DNA of 64,000 nucleotides from Saccharopolyspora ipomoeae (GTDB lineage Bacteria; Actinomycetota; Actinomycetes; Mycobacteriales; Pseudonocardiaceae), in contig NZ_JASAOF010000005.1 in NCBI RefSeq assembly GCF_029952525.1, positions 248,001 to 312,000 on the forward strand, given 5' to 3'. Both the position numbers and the translations under genes were made by a program. Shown here in pieces: positions 23,870-32,645 of the stretch. A model generated the notes under the pieces. It worked only from the letters and a program-made list of their open reading frames with translations. It did not search any database and was not told the DNA's origin. Positions within the stretch are counted from its first letter, which is position 1. Each line of letters starts with the position of its first letter.

Positions 23870-25222
23870 CTACTTCGCCGCCGGGGTGAGCTCTCGCGCC
23901 CAGCTCCACTCGCCGGGTTCGGGCGCGCCGACGAGCTTGAGCCCGGCACCGCGCAGGGTCCGCGCGATCGCGGTGTTGTCGACGTGGGTGCTCGCGGTGA
24001 GCGTCGTGATACCCAGCTCCGCCGCGTGCTCGACGATCTGCTCGGCGAGCGCCGTGCCCACGCCCCGGCGCTGCCAGTCGTCGCGCACCAACAGCGCCAG
24101 CTCGCCGGTGTCGCCGTCGTACATCAGGTTGCCCATGCCGACGACCTCGCCGTCCGGGCTCAGCGCCAGCAGCGACCGGCCCAGGGCCGGGGTCAGCAAC
24201 CTGCGCAGCCCGCGCTCGCCCGGCGCCGGGCCGGGGCTGAAGTAGCGGCGGAACCGCGCGGCGCTGGAGCAGCGCTCGTGGAACTCGGCGACCAGCTCGA
24301 TGTCGTCGCGATCGGCCGGGCGCACGCTCAGCTCGACGCCGCCGCGCGTGGTCGCGGTCCGCTCCACCGGCCGAACGCGAGCGCGGCAGCTGATCGCCAG
24401 GTCGACCAGGGCGCGAGCGCGGGCGAACTCGGCCGGGGTGAACTCACCGCCCGGGCGGGTCAGCACGAGCACGCCACCACCGGGCTCGGCCAGCCGCATC
24501 GCGGTCTCGCTGAAGGCCTCGGCGCCGCTGTCGGAGCGGGCGCCGTTGTCGGAGTGGGCGCCGTCATCGGAGTGGGCGCAGTCGTCCTCGTACCAGCGCA
24601 CGTCGATGCCGCCCAGCAGCGAGCGGAGTCCGCGCACCAGGTCGGTCCGGCCGTTGACCAGGTCGTTGGCGAGGTGGGCGGTGCGGGTCGGCACGTCGTC
24701 GAGCTCGCGGACGTCGGCTCGCGCGGCCGTCACGCCGTAGCCCCCGGCCTCCTCGACCGCCGCGACCAGGTCGGCGTGGCGGACGTGCGCGGGCACGTGC
24801 AGCAGCACCTCGTCCACGGCGCCGTCCGGTACCGGGTGCACCTGCATGGTGCGGATGTCGCCGCCCAGCGCGGCCAGCGCCCCGGCGAGCTTCGCGAGCC
24901 GTCCGGGCGTGTCGGTGACCCGCGCCCGCAGCCGCCACAGGTGCTGCGGAACGAACACCGCTTCCGGAGACGCGGTCTCGCCGCCCTCGGTCTCGTCGAC
25001 ACCGGCGGGAGGGGCCGCGGGCGCTCGCCGCGACCACCACCGCACCGCGCCCATCAGCATCAGCGCAGCGCCGATGGCCAACAGCAGCAACGTCGCCCCG
25101 GAGTGGCTGCGCACCCCGGTGACGACGAGGTTCGCCGCACCCGCCACCAGGAACAGCACGGCCAGCTCGACGATCTCGCGCGTCCAGTCCCCGTGCGCCC
25201 GGCGGCCCTCGCTGGAAGTCAT
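23870..25222 (-). CDS. Membrane-anchored ACT-domain and GNAT acetyltransferase fusion
   Basis: A 450-residue protein with three parts. Two hydrophobic helices (REIVELAVLFLVAGAANLVV and TLLLLAIGAALMLMGAV, about residues 15-65) anchor the N-terminus. An ACT-like domain follows (LWRLRARVTDTPGRLAKLAGALAALGGDIRTM, about 95-170), a fold that binds amino acids. The C-terminal GNAT domain (about 310-430) has LLVRDDWQRRGVGTALAEQI, the acetyl-CoA Q/R-x-x-G-x-G/A motif. A linker near residue 215 holds a short Asp/Ser/Ala repeat. It resembles GNAT-ACT proteins where an amino acid may gate acetylation, but the membrane anchor is unusual to me. ATG at 25222 is chosen; upstream frames have weak starts. Confidence 0.78.
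   Translation of the reverse strand: MTSSEGRRAHGDWTREIVELAVLFLVAGAANLVVTGVRSHSGATLLLLAIGAALMLMGAVRWWSRRAPAAPPAGVDETEGGETASPEAVFVPQHLWRLRARVTDTPGRLAKLAGALAALGGDIRTMQVHPVPDGAVDEVLLHVPAHVRHADLVAAVEEAGGYGVTAARADVRELDDVPTRTAHLANDLVNGRTDLVRGLRSLLGGIDVRWYEDDCAHSDDGAHSDNGARSDSGAEAFSETAMRLAEPGGGVLVLTRPGGEFTPAEFARARALVDLAISCRARVRPVERTATTRGGVELSVRPADRDDIELVAEFHERCSSAARFRRYFSPGPAPGERGLRRLLTPALGRSLLALSPDGEVVGMGNLMYDGDTGELALLVRDDWQRRGVGTALAEQIVEHAAELGITTLTASTHVDNTAIARTLRGAGLKLVGAPEPGEWSWARELTPAAK
24522..24590. repeat. 18-bp tandem repeat inside the ACT-GNAT gene
   Basis: Units beginning GCGCCG at 24522, 24540 and 24558, plus a partial one at 24576, repeat every 18 bp with few changes. On the coding strand they give HSDDGA, HSDNGA and RSDSGA. 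The repeat keeps the frame, so copy number could vary without breaking the protein. Confidence 0.75.
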
Positions 25223-25345
25223 GCCCCCATGCTTCCGCCACGACGTTTCCCCCGGACGAACCCACATCACACCCGGGTTAACAGCCCAACATCACACTCC
25301 TCCCGAGCCCACGAGGGTCGAAAACCCGGGAGGGAAACTGGGGAG

Positions 25346-25993
25346 TCAGCGGGGGGTTTGGCCGTAGCCGGCGAAGAGGGTGGCGCAGTGGGCGAGTTCG
25401 GCGTCCGGGAGCAGCGCCGGGTCGCCGAGCTTGGCGGCGGTGAGCCAGAGCTCGCAGAGCCACTCCAGCTGGCGGGCGCGGTTGTAGGCCTTGGTGAGGG
25501 TGTCGCCGAGGGTGACCGTGCCGTGGTTGCGCAGGATGCAACCGGTGCGACCGCGCAGCGCCTCGGACATCGACCGCGCCAGCTCCGGGGTGCCGAAGGT
25601 GGCGTAGTCGGCGACGCGCACCGCGCCGCCGTAGTCCGCCAGCTGGTAGTGCACGGCCGGGACCTCGTCGCGCAGCAGCGACAGGGCGGTGGCGTGCAGC
25701 GAGTGGGTGTGCACGACCGCGCCCGCGTCGTGCTCGGTGTAAGCGGTCAGGTGCATCGGCAGCTCGGAGGTCGGCTTGAGCTCGCCGTCGACGACCTCGC
25801 CGCTGAGGTCCACCAGCGGGATGTCGGCCGGGCGCAGCCGGTCGTAGTCCACCCCCGATGGCGTGACCGCGACCAGATCACCGCGGCGCACGGACACGTT
25901 GCCGGAGGTCCCCACCACCAGCCGGTCGGAGGTCATCCGCCGGGCGATGTCGATGACCTCGTCGCGCTCCTCGGCCAGGCGCACTGCGCTCAT
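25346..25993 (-). CDS. Class II aldolase/adducin family (FucA-like)
   Basis: A 215-residue zinc aldolase, the size of L-fuculose-1-phosphate or L-ribulose-5-phosphate enzymes. GTSGNVSVR and VTPSGVDYD build the phosphate site, TSELPMH carries the catalytic Glu, VVHTHSLHAT the first zinc His residues and ILRNHGTVTLG the third. It would cleave a phosphorylated ketose or process a sugar-acid phosphate. ATG at 25993 follows GGGAAGGG. It is the last gene of a six-gene minus-strand operon that also has two kinases, an isomerase, a dehydrogenase and a phosphatase. Confidence 0.87.
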   Translation of the reverse strand: MSAVRLAEERDEVIDIARRMTSDRLVVGTSGNVSVRRGDLVAVTPSGVDYDRLRPADIPLVDLSGEVVDGELKPTSELPMHLTAYTEHDAGAVVHTHSLHATALSLLRDEVPAVHYQLADYGGAVRVADYATFGTPELARSMSEALRGRTGCILRNHGTVTLGDTLTKAYNRARQLEWLCELWLTAAKLGDPALLPDAELAHCATLFAGYGQTPR

Positions 25994-26021
25994 TCCCTTC
26001 CCCCGCTGTCCGCGGCCCTGC

Positions 26022-26507
26022 TCAGCAGGCCACTCCGGTGCCCTCGTACCCGTCGATCGCCGCGACCTTGTCGGCCGAGGACGAACTCGTGTCGAAACGG
26101 TAGTCGAGCCACTCACCGGCGAGCTTGCGGGCCAGTTCGAGGCCGATCACCCGCTGCCCGAAGCACAGCACCTGGGCGTTGTTGCTGAGCACGGACCGCT
26201 CCACCGAGTAGCTGTCGTGCGCGGTGACCGCGCGGATGCCGGGCACCTTGTTGGCGCTGATGGCCACGCCGAGCCCGGTTCCGCACACCAGCAACGCCCG
26301 GTCGGCCGACCCCTCGGCGACCAACCGGGCGGCCTGGACGGCCACGTGCGGGTAGGCGGTGTGCTCGTCGGAGCCGACCCCGACGTCGACCACGGAGCCG
26401 ACCCGGGAGTCGTTCTCCAGGTCGCGCTTGAGCGCGTTCTTGTAGTCCAGCCCGGCGTCGTCGGATCCGACGACGATCCGCAGCGGCTGGTCACCCGTGC
26501 TGCTCAC
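26022..26507 (-). CDS. RpiB/LacAB-family sugar-phosphate isomerase
   Basis: A 161-residue aldose-ketose isomerase. The catalytic Cys lies in [16 protein letters not shown], and [14 protein letters not shown] matches the RpiB/LacAB C-terminal half. The usual GADHAG start reads GSDDAG, so the His that opens sugar rings or binds substrate in typical RpiB is replaced by Asp. That argues for a substrate other than ribose 5-phosphate, such as a four-carbon sugar phosphate. The GTG start overlaps the stop of the DhaK-DhaL kinase gene by four bases. Mycobacterial erythrulose-4-phosphate isomerases sit beside DhaK-type kinases in the same way. Confidence 0.82.
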   Translation of the reverse strand: MSSTGDQPLRIVVGSDDAGLDYKNALKRDLENDSRVGSVVDVGVGSDEHTAYPHVAVQAARLVAEGSADRALLVCGTGLGVAISANKVPGIRAVTAHDSYSVERSVLSNNAQVLCFGQRVIGLELARKLAGEWLDYRFDTSSSSADKVAAIDGYEGTGVAC

Positions 26508-28246
26508 TGCTGCTCTCCCCCTTCGGAATCTGCCGCGCATGCCGCGCCGTCGAGTAGCTCTCCCACCCGGGTCAGCACGAGCGCCAACGACGTCGCGCCC
26601 GGGTCCGGTGTGCCGACGCTGCGGTCGGCCAGCGGTCTGGCCCGCCCGGTGCGGGGCCGCAGGTCCGCGGTGGCGGCGGCGGCCTTGGTCGCCACCGCCG
26701 CCGCGCGCCGCCACGCCACGGCTCCCCCGCCCTCGTCGACCGCGCCGCGGAGGTCGTCCGCGAACGGCACCAAGGCGTCGACCAGGGTCTTGTCACCGAG
26801 CTCGGCCCGGCCGAGCCGCTGCACCGCGGCCAGTGCCGCCTCGGCACCGGCGGCCAGGTCGGCCGCGGTGACGGCGCGGTCGTCGGGCAGCAGGTCGCCG
26901 AAGGAGCGCAGCGCCGCTCCCCACAGCACCCCGGAGGTCCCCCCGGCCTTCGACGCCCACGCGTCACCGGCCGCGACCAGCACCGCAGCGGGTCCGACAC
27001 CGTCGGCGGCGGCGTGCTCGGCCGCTTCGACGGCGGCCGCGCTCCCGCGCGTCATGCCGCGTCCGTGGTCGCCGTCCCCCGCGATGGCGTCGAGCCTGCC
27101 GAGCTCGTCCTCGTTGTCCCGCAACAGGTCCGCGATCGCGTGCAGCGCGCCGACGACCTCGGCGGAGGTGGCCTGCCCGGCCTCCGGCGCGACCACGACC
27201 TCCGGCTCGGGCGCCACTGCTTCGACGACCTCGACGTCCGATGTGGACGGTGCGACGGTCCCCCTGCGGTACGCCGGCGTGTCGGCGGGGGCGAGCCAGA
27301 GCCGTTCGAGCTCTTCGTCCAGCCAGGTCAGCGTCAGCGAGCACCCGGCCATGTCCAGGCTGGTCACCAGTTCACCGACCTCGGGGGCGACGACCTCGAC
27401 ACCGGCCTCGGCAAGCAGCCGGGAGACGGTGCCCCACACCACGAACAGCTCCTCGTACTTGGTGGCGCCGAGCCCGTTGAGGATCGCCGTCACCCGGCCG
27501 CCCTCGGCCGGGGCCTCCGCCAGCAGGCCGTCCACCAGCGTCGTCGCCAGCTCCGAGGCCGAGGGCATGGCCGTCTCCGACACGCCGGGCTCGCCGTGGA
27601 TGCCCAGCCCGAGGCCCATCCGGCCCTCGGGGACCTCGAACAGCGGGTGGTCCTGGCCGGGCAGGGTGCAGCCGTCGAAGGCCACGCCCAGGCTGCGGGT
27701 GCGCGCGTTGGCGTGCTCGGCCACGCGCACCACCTCGTCGAAGTCGTAGCCCTCCTCGGCCGCTGCCGAGGCGACCTTGAACACCACGAAGTCGCCCACC
27801 ACGCCGCGCCGCTTGGTGGCCTCCCCGGCGGGTGCGCTGGCCACGTCGTCGGTGACGACGACGTTGTGCGCGCGGATCCCCTCGCGCTGCAGGCGTTCCA
27901 CCGCCAGGCCGAAGTTCATGTTGTCCCCGGCGTAGTTGCCGAAGGAGAAGATCACCCCGGCACCGCGGTCCGCCGAGCGCGCCACCGAGCAGGCGTCGGC
28001 GGCCGACGGCGAGGTGAAGATGTTGCCGATCACCGCCCCGTCGGCGAAACCGGGCCCGACCACGCCGCAGAACGCCGGGTAGTGACCGGAACCGCCGCCG
28101 GTGACCACGGCGACCTTGCCCGCGCGGGCCGGGCGGGAGCGCACCACGCCGCCGGGCACGCGTCGCACGTGGTCGGGGTGCGCGGCCACGAAGCCGGTGA
28201 CCATGTCCTCGGTGAACGTGGCCGGATCGTCGTACAAGCGCGTCAC
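26504..28246 (-). CDS. Fused DhaK-DhaL ketose kinase (dihydroxyacetone/erythrulose kinase type)
   Basis: A 580-residue ATP-dependent kinase. DhaK (about 1-335) contains [11 protein letters not shown], the stretch [12 protein letters not shown], and [10 protein letters not shown] with the His that binds the ketose covalently as a hemiaminal. An acidic Pro/Glu/Val linker leads to DhaL (about 375-575), with [13 protein letters not shown] supplying the Mg-ATP Asp ligands and DKTLVDAL plus GTPDPGA lining the nucleotide site. Fused forms use ATP, not the phosphotransferase system. In mycobacteria a related kinase acts on D-erythrulose. It starts with GTG one base after the FGGY kinase stop. Confidence 0.88.
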   Translation of the reverse strand: MTRLYDDPATFTEDMVTGFVAAHPDHVRRVPGGVVRSRPARAGKVAVVTGGGSGHYPAFCGVVGPGFADGAVIGNIFTSPSAADACSVARSADRGAGVIFSFGNYAGDNMNFGLAVERLQREGIRAHNVVVTDDVASAPAGEATKRRGVVGDFVVFKVASAAAEEGYDFDEVVRVAEHANARTRSLGVAFDGCTLPGQDHPLFEVPEGRMGLGLGIHGEPGVSETAMPSASELATTLVDGLLAEAPAEGGRVTAILNGLGATKYEELFVVWGTVSRLLAEAGVEVVAPEVGELVTSLDMAGCSLTLTWLDEELERLWLAPADTPAYRRGTVAPSTSDVEVVEAVAPEPEVVVAPEAGQATSAEVVGALHAIADLLRDNEDELGRLDAIAGDGDHGRGMTRGSAAAVEAAEHAAADGVGPAAVLVAAGDAWASKAGGTSGVLWGAALRSFGDLLPDDRAVTAADLAAGAEAALAAVQRLGRAELGDKTLVDALVPFADDLRGAVDEGGGAVAWRRAAAVATKAAAATADLRPRTGRARPLADRSVGTPDPGATSLALVLTRVGELLDGAACAADSEGGEQQ

Positions 28247-28247
28247 G

Positions 28248-29708
28248 TCAGGCCTCCTCGACGGGCGCCCAGTGCGGCCGGGCGCGTTCGATGGCGGTCA
28301 GGTAGTCGCGGTAGCCGCGGTCGTAGAACTCCACGGCTCGCGGGTCGGGGCACACGACGCGGCGGTCGGCGGCCCACTGCTCGCGGTCGACGGGGTCGCC
28401 GAGCGCGTCCCAGGCGGTCATCGCCGCGCCGCGCGCGCCGACCCCCTCCTCGTGCGGGACGTGCAGCGCGCGGCCGAGGACGTCGGCGAAGATCTGGCTC
28501 CACGCCTGCGATCGGGCACCGCCGCCGCAGGCCGCGACCTCGCCCGCGAGCCCCGCGCTCTCCAGGTTGTGCCGCGCGGCGTAGGCGACGGCCTCGCACA
28601 TCGCGCGCACGAGGTCGGCGGGCGTGGTCTCCAGCGACAGGCCGGTGAACTGCCCGCGCGCCCGCGAGTCGACGAACGGCGCCCGCTCCCCCGACGCCGA
28701 CAGGAACGACAGCGCCGACACCCCGCCCGCACCCGGATCGCTCTGCGCGAGCAGCGTTTCCAGCTGCTCGACGCCGGAACCGGTCATGGCGAGCACCCAG
28801 TCGAGGTTGGCGGTGCCGACCATCGCGGGCATCACCCGGAGGTAGTGCTGCGGCAGCGGCGTGGCCAGCCACATCCCCGCGGGCTCGCCGTGCGGATCGA
28901 TGACGACCTCGTCGCGCAGCACCTGGCAGCCCAGGGTCGTGCCGATCACCAGGCTGCCGTCGCCGACCTCGCTCACCCCGGATCCGAAGGCGCAGGCGGG
29001 CAGGTCGAACGGCCCGGCCGACACCGGGAGCCCGGACGGCAGCCCGAGTTCGGCGGCGGCCTCACCGGAGAGCGCGAACAGCTTGCCGACCGGCGTGGTC
29101 TCGGCCAGCAACCGGCGGTGCTGGGAGATGCCGCAGATGTCGAGCGCGGCGTCGGAGTACTCGCGCGCGGGCACGTCCAGGAACGGCAGCGAGGCGTCGG
29201 AGGCGTCCACGGTGATCTCGCCGGTGAAGCGCTGCACGATCGCGTCCACGCAGTACCCGGCGACGGCCGCGCGTTCCAGGCGTTCGGGTTCGTGCTCGGC
29301 GAGGTGCGCCAGCAGCGGCCCGGCCGAACCGGGGAACATCCCGGATCCGGTGAGCGCGTACACCTTTCGCTGCACCCCGGCGGCTTCCCAGGCGCGCAGG
29401 GTCTCGGCCGCGCGGGCGTCGAGCCAGGAGATGGCCCGGCCGACGCCGCGCCCGCGCTCGTCGCGCAGCCACAGCCCGTCGCCCTGACCGGTGATGGCCA
29501 GCGCCTGCACGGGTTCGGTGGCCGCGGCCGCGACCTGGCGCACGACCTGCACGACCGAGCCCACGACCTCGTCGAGGTCCTGCTCCACCAGTCCGGGCGC
29601 GGGCCGGTGCAGGGTGGAGCGCACGCTGCGGGTCAGCTTCGCCGACCCGTCGCGGCCGAGCAGCGATGCCTTGGTCACCGAAGTGCCGACGTCGACTCCG
29701 ATGATCAT
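28248..29708 (-). CDS. FGGY-family carbohydrate kinase
   Basis: A 486-residue sugar or polyol kinase. IIGVDVGTSVTKASLLGRDG is the N-terminal phosphate loop, ITGQGDGLWL and SWLDARAAETL line the substrate site, and VAACGGGARSQAWSQIFADV is the C-terminal FGGY signature and ATP region. Resemblance to polyol kinases such as erythritol kinase is an impression from length and context. The start overlaps the hydroxyacid dehydrogenase stop (ATGA). A second kinase gene, DhaK-DhaL, follows at once, so the locus may handle two related ketoses or polyols. Confidence 0.87.
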   Translation of the reverse strand: MIIGVDVGTSVTKASLLGRDGSAKLTRSVRSTLHRPAPGLVEQDLDEVVGSVVQVVRQVAAAATEPVQALAITGQGDGLWLRDERGRGVGRAISWLDARAAETLRAWEAAGVQRKVYALTGSGMFPGSAGPLLAHLAEHEPERLERAAVAGYCVDAIVQRFTGEITVDASDASLPFLDVPAREYSDAALDICGISQHRRLLAETTPVGKLFALSGEAAAELGLPSGLPVSAGPFDLPACAFGSGVSEVGDGSLVIGTTLGCQVLRDEVVIDPHGEPAGMWLATPLPQHYLRVMPAMVGTANLDWVLAMTGSGVEQLETLLAQSDPGAGGVSALSFLSASGERAPFVDSRARGQFTGLSLETTPADLVRAMCEAVAYAARHNLESAGLAGEVAACGGGARSQAWSQIFADVLGRALHVPHEEGVGARGAAMTAWDALGDPVDREQWAADRRVVCPDPRAVEFYDRGYRDYLTAIERARPHWAPVEEA

Positions 29709-30760
29709 GGCTGCAGGTCCTCGAACTTCGCGAGCACGTCGGGGTTGGCCACGAACCGAGGCTGCCGCCCTTCGAGGAACCGGCCGACCTCACCCGCGAC
29801 GATCTCGGCGGCCCGGTGCGCGGTCTGGCGGGTGGCCCCGGCCAGGTGCGGGGTGGTGATCACGTTCGGCGCGTCGAACAGCGGCCAGTCGCGCGGCGGC
29901 GGTTCGATGTCGTAGACGTCGACGGCCAGCGCGCCGAGGCGACCGCTGCGCAGCAGGTCGGGCAGCGGCGCGTAGTCGAGCAGACCGCCGCGCGCGGAGT
30001 TGACCAGCACCGCGCCTTCGGGCAGCAGTTTGAGGTTGTCGGCGTTGAGCAGGTTGCGGGTCTCCGGGGTGAGCCGGGCGTGCAGGCTCACCACCGAGCT
30101 GCGCCGCAGCAGCTCCTCCAGCTCGACGAGCTCGATGCCCTCGCCGGCGACCTGGGCCGGGTCGGCGAACGGGTCGGCGACCAGCACTGTCGAGCCGAAG
30201 GCCCGCAGCACGCGGGCGACGATGCGGCCGATCGCACCGTAGCCGACGAGCCCGACGGTCGAACCTTCGAGCTCGATGCCGGCGTTGTCGTAGGCGTAGT
30301 AGTCGCCGCGCCAGTTGCCGTCCTTGAGCTCGGCGTCGGAGCCGGGGATCCGGCGCAGCGCGGCGAGCATCAGCCCGACGGCGAACTCCGCCGCCGCGGC
30401 GGCGTTGCGGCCGGGCGCGTAGCTGACGATGACGCCGTTGTCCGTGGCCGCCTGCAGGTCGACGTTGACCGGGCCACCCCGGCACACGCCGACGAACTTG
30501 AGGTTGCCCGCGGCGGCGAGGACGTCGCCGGTGAACGGCGCCATCTGGGTGGCGACGATCTCGTGGTCGCCCAGCGCGTCGAGCAGCTGCTGCTCGGTGC
30601 CGCTGGCCTCCTGGACGCTGCCGACGGGGCCGAACGGCTCGACCGGCCACGGCAGCTTCAGCGTGTCGAAGCGCAGTTCGCGCGTGCTCGCGCGGCGCAG
30701 GGCGTCGACGAACACCTCGGGATGCACGAAGTGGTCACCGGCGGCCAGAACGCTCGTCAT
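29705..30760 (-). CDS. D-isomer-specific 2-hydroxyacid dehydrogenase (SerA-like)
   Basis: A 351-residue NAD-dependent dehydrogenase. The nucleotide fold has TVGLVGYGAIGRIVARVLRAFG (about residues 170-190). The catalytic Arg lies in VNSARGGLLD, the Glu in YDIEPPP and the His in TTPHLAGATRQT, completing the Arg-Glu-His set. An N-terminal region of about 50 residues precedes the usual domain. It would oxidise or reduce a 2-hydroxy acid, such as a phosphorylated sugar acid from the same pathway. It is second in the operon, after the HAD phosphatase. Confidence 0.87.
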   Translation of the reverse strand: MTSVLAAGDHFVHPEVFVDALRRASTRELRFDTLKLPWPVEPFGPVGSVQEASGTEQQLLDALGDHEIVATQMAPFTGDVLAAAGNLKFVGVCRGGPVNVDLQAATDNGVIVSYAPGRNAAAAAEFAVGLMLAALRRIPGSDAELKDGNWRGDYYAYDNAGIELEGSTVGLVGYGAIGRIVARVLRAFGSTVLVADPFADPAQVAGEGIELVELEELLRRSSVVSLHARLTPETRNLLNADNLKLLPEGAVLVNSARGGLLDYAPLPDLLRSGRLGALAVDVYDIEPPPRDWPLFDAPNVITTPHLAGATRQTAHRAAEIVAGEVGRFLEGRQPRFVANPDVLAKFEDLQP

Positions 30761-30832
30761 CTCCTGGACTCCTTTGTCGCGAGGTGCCTCGGCTCCACGA
30801 GCCGGGGGGTTGTCAGCTCCGGGGCTGTTGGG

Positions 30833-31528
30833 TCAACTCGAGTGCTGGGGCAACGAGCCGACCAGCCGCAGCCGCACGTCGTCGAGGTCGGTGGCGATGT
30901 GGGCGGCTCCGGCGAGCGCGTCCTCAGCGGGCGGGTAGTCGCCGTTGGGGATCGCCACGACCGTCATGCCCGCCCGAGCGGCCGCGCGCAACCCGTTGCT
31001 GGAGTCCTCGACGGCCAGGCAGTGCGCCGGGTCGTGGCCGAGCTCGCGGGCGGCGGCGAGGTAGACGTCGGGGCTGGGCTTGCCGCGCGGCACCTCGGCG
31101 CTGGACACGGTCGCCGAGAAGTGCGGGGTGAGCCCGTGCCGGTCGAGGACGGCGTCGATGAGCCGCCGCGGCGCCGACGAGGCCAGCGCGATGGGCGCGC
31201 GGGCGGCGACGTCGGTGACCATCTTCTCGGCGCCGGGGAGCAGCTCGATCTCGCCGTCGTCGAGCGCGGCGATCATGTCGTCGACGACGATCCGCTCGGT
31301 GTCGGCGGCGGATTCCGCCGCCCGGCTGAACTCGGCGAGGAACGCGGCCCACTCGGGTGCGCTCATGCCCTGGACCTGCCGGGTCTCCTGCCCGGTCCAG
31401 GTGCGGCCCCGGGCCGCGGCGAAGCGGGTCCACATCCGCTCCCACAGGTGCTCGCTCTCGACCAGGACGCCGTCCATGTCGAACACGACCGCGCGATGAG
31501 CGCCGTTCGGCCGATCCGGCTGGGTCAT
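30833..31528 (-). CDS. HAD-superfamily phosphatase, beta-phosphoglucomutase-like
   Basis: A 231-residue HAD hydrolase with a C1-type helical cap. Motif I is VVFDMDGVLVESE with the Asp nucleophile, motif II is IALASSAPRR, motif III Lys lies in VPRGKPSPDVYL and motif IV in AVEDSSNGLRAA. Such enzymes remove phosphate from small sugar phosphates or isomerise them. It is the first gene of the sugar operon and diverges from the DeoR gene. The conserved 26-bp operator candidate sits 29 bp before its start. Confidence 0.87.
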   Translation of the reverse strand: MTQPDRPNGAHRAVVFDMDGVLVESEHLWERMWTRFAAARGRTWTGQETRQVQGMSAPEWAAFLAEFSRAAESAADTERIVVDDMIAALDDGEIELLPGAEKMVTDVAARAPIALASSAPRRLIDAVLDRHGLTPHFSATVSSAEVPRGKPSPDVYLAAARELGHDPAHCLAVEDSSNGLRAAARAGMTVVAIPNGDYPPAEDALAGAAHIATDLDDVRLRLVGSLPQHSS

Positions 31529-31556
31529 CCGTACCTCCCGCCAATCACTGATGGAC

Positions 31557-31582
31557 CCAAATTAACACTCGAATCGTTAACT
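31557..31582. promoter_or_regulatory. DeoR operator candidate, copy 1
   Basis: A 26-bp element begins CCAAATTAACAC and ends CGTTAACT, with six unrelated central bases. It contains TTAAC and GTTAA as inverted halves. The same pattern recurs at 32556-32581 before the MFS gene (19 of 26 identical). It lies between the HAD operon and the deoR-like gene. A further dyad, TCACT/AGTGA, lies at 31584-31598. Confidence 0.7.
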
Positions 31583-31650
31583 GTCACTACTCCAGTGATA
31601 GTACGGCGGGTCTGCATCACATCCGAGGCCCTACGAGGCAAGATGAGCGC

Positions 31651-32439
31651 ATGGCGTCCGCACCGAAGAAGCAGTCCCCCCGTCTCCAGCGGCAGCAGAG
31701 GATCGTCGATCACGTCCTCGCGCAGGGCTTCGCCAGCGCCGCGGAGCTGTCCTCGCTGACCGGGGTCAGCCTCATGACGGTGCACCGCGACCTCGACGAC
31801 CTGGCCACGCGGGGCCTGCTGCGCAAGTACCACGGCGGGGTGTCGGCCCAGCCGTCGACGGTGTTCGAATCCAGTTCGGACTTCCGGCTGCACACCCACA
31901 CCGCCGAGAAGGAGGCGCTGGCCGCGGACGCCCTGCGGTTCATCACGCCGGGCATGTCGGTGATGCTCGACGACTCCACCACGGCGTTGGCGCTGGCCAG
32001 GCTGCTGCCCGACGTCGGCCCGCTGACGGTGGTCAGCAACTACCGCCAGGTCCAGGAGACGCTGCGCGACGTCCCGGACATCCGGCTGATCGGGCTGGGC
32101 GGAGAGTACTCCCGCACCCACGACTCCTACCTGGGCCTGCCGTGCCAGGAGATGATCTCGACGTTCTCGGTGGACATCGTCTTCATCTCCACCTCGGCCA
32201 TGAACGCCCGCCTGACCTACCACCAGGAGCAGGAGATCGTCCTGGTCAAGCGAGCGATGATGGGCAGCGCCACCACGAAGGTCCTCATGATGGACGCCAG
32301 CAAGGTGGCCCGCTCGGCCCTGCACCAGCTCGCCCCGGTCAACGCCTTCGACCACGTCCTGCTGGCAGGTGACCTCGACGAAGCCCTCGTCGAGGAGATG
32401 CGAGAAGAAGCAGAAGTCCACGTGGCCGAGCCGAGCTGA
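31651..32439 (+). CDS. DeoR-family transcriptional regulator
   Basis: A 262-residue repressor. The N-terminal helix-turn-helix (RQQRIVDHVLAQGFASAAEL, then SLMTVHRDLDDLATRGLLRK) is of the DeoR class. The C-terminal sugar-phosphate-sensing domain (about 75-250) has MLDDSTTALALARLL, VVSNYRQV, GLGGEYS and FISTSAMNA. These proteins usually sense a phosphorylated pathway intermediate. It diverges from the six-gene catabolic operon and precedes the MFS carrier; the two matching operator candidates support control of both sides. Confidence 0.9.
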   Translation: MASAPKKQSPRLQRQQRIVDHVLAQGFASAAELSSLTGVSLMTVHRDLDDLATRGLLRKYHGGVSAQPSTVFESSSDFRLHTHTAEKEALAADALRFITPGMSVMLDDSTTALALARLLPDVGPLTVVSNYRQVQETLRDVPDIRLIGLGGEYSRTHDSYLGLPCQEMISTFSVDIVFISTSAMNARLTYHQEQEIVLVKRAMMGSATTKVLMMDASKVARSALHQLAPVNAFDHVLLAGDLDEALVEEMREEAEVHVAEPS

Positions 32440-32460
32440 CGACCGAGCCACCCGACCACC

Positions 32461-32490
32461 GTCAGGTAGAGCGCCGCAGGCGCTTTCCCA
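32461..32490 (+). terminator. Hairpin after deoR; copy 1 of a dispersed palindromic repeat
   Basis: AGCGCC-GCA-GGCGCT (32470-32484) followed by TTCCC could end deoR transcription. The same core with matching flanks, GTCAGG before and TTTC after, occurs at 57899-57928, so it may be a member of a repeat family. Confidence 0.5.
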
Positions 32491-32555
32491 GCACCGCACC
32501 TGAGACGTCGGCGCCGCCCAGCACGGGGAGCGCTGAGTGGTGTCAGCGGACGGAA

Positions 32556-32581
32556 CCAAATTCACACCTTGTGCGTTAACT
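32556..32581 (+). promoter_or_regulatory. DeoR operator candidate, copy 2
   Basis: Matches the element at 31557-31582 at 19 of 26 positions, with identical ends (CCAAATT and CGTTAACT) and the same spacing. It overlaps a possible -35 (TTGTGC, 32569-32574) of the MFS gene promoter, a position fit for repression. Confidence 0.7.
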
Positions 32582-32645
32582 TCAACAGGGTGCATGATGG
32601 CCGACATTCGTAGGCGCTGAAACATCCGACCTGTTGGAGACAGTG

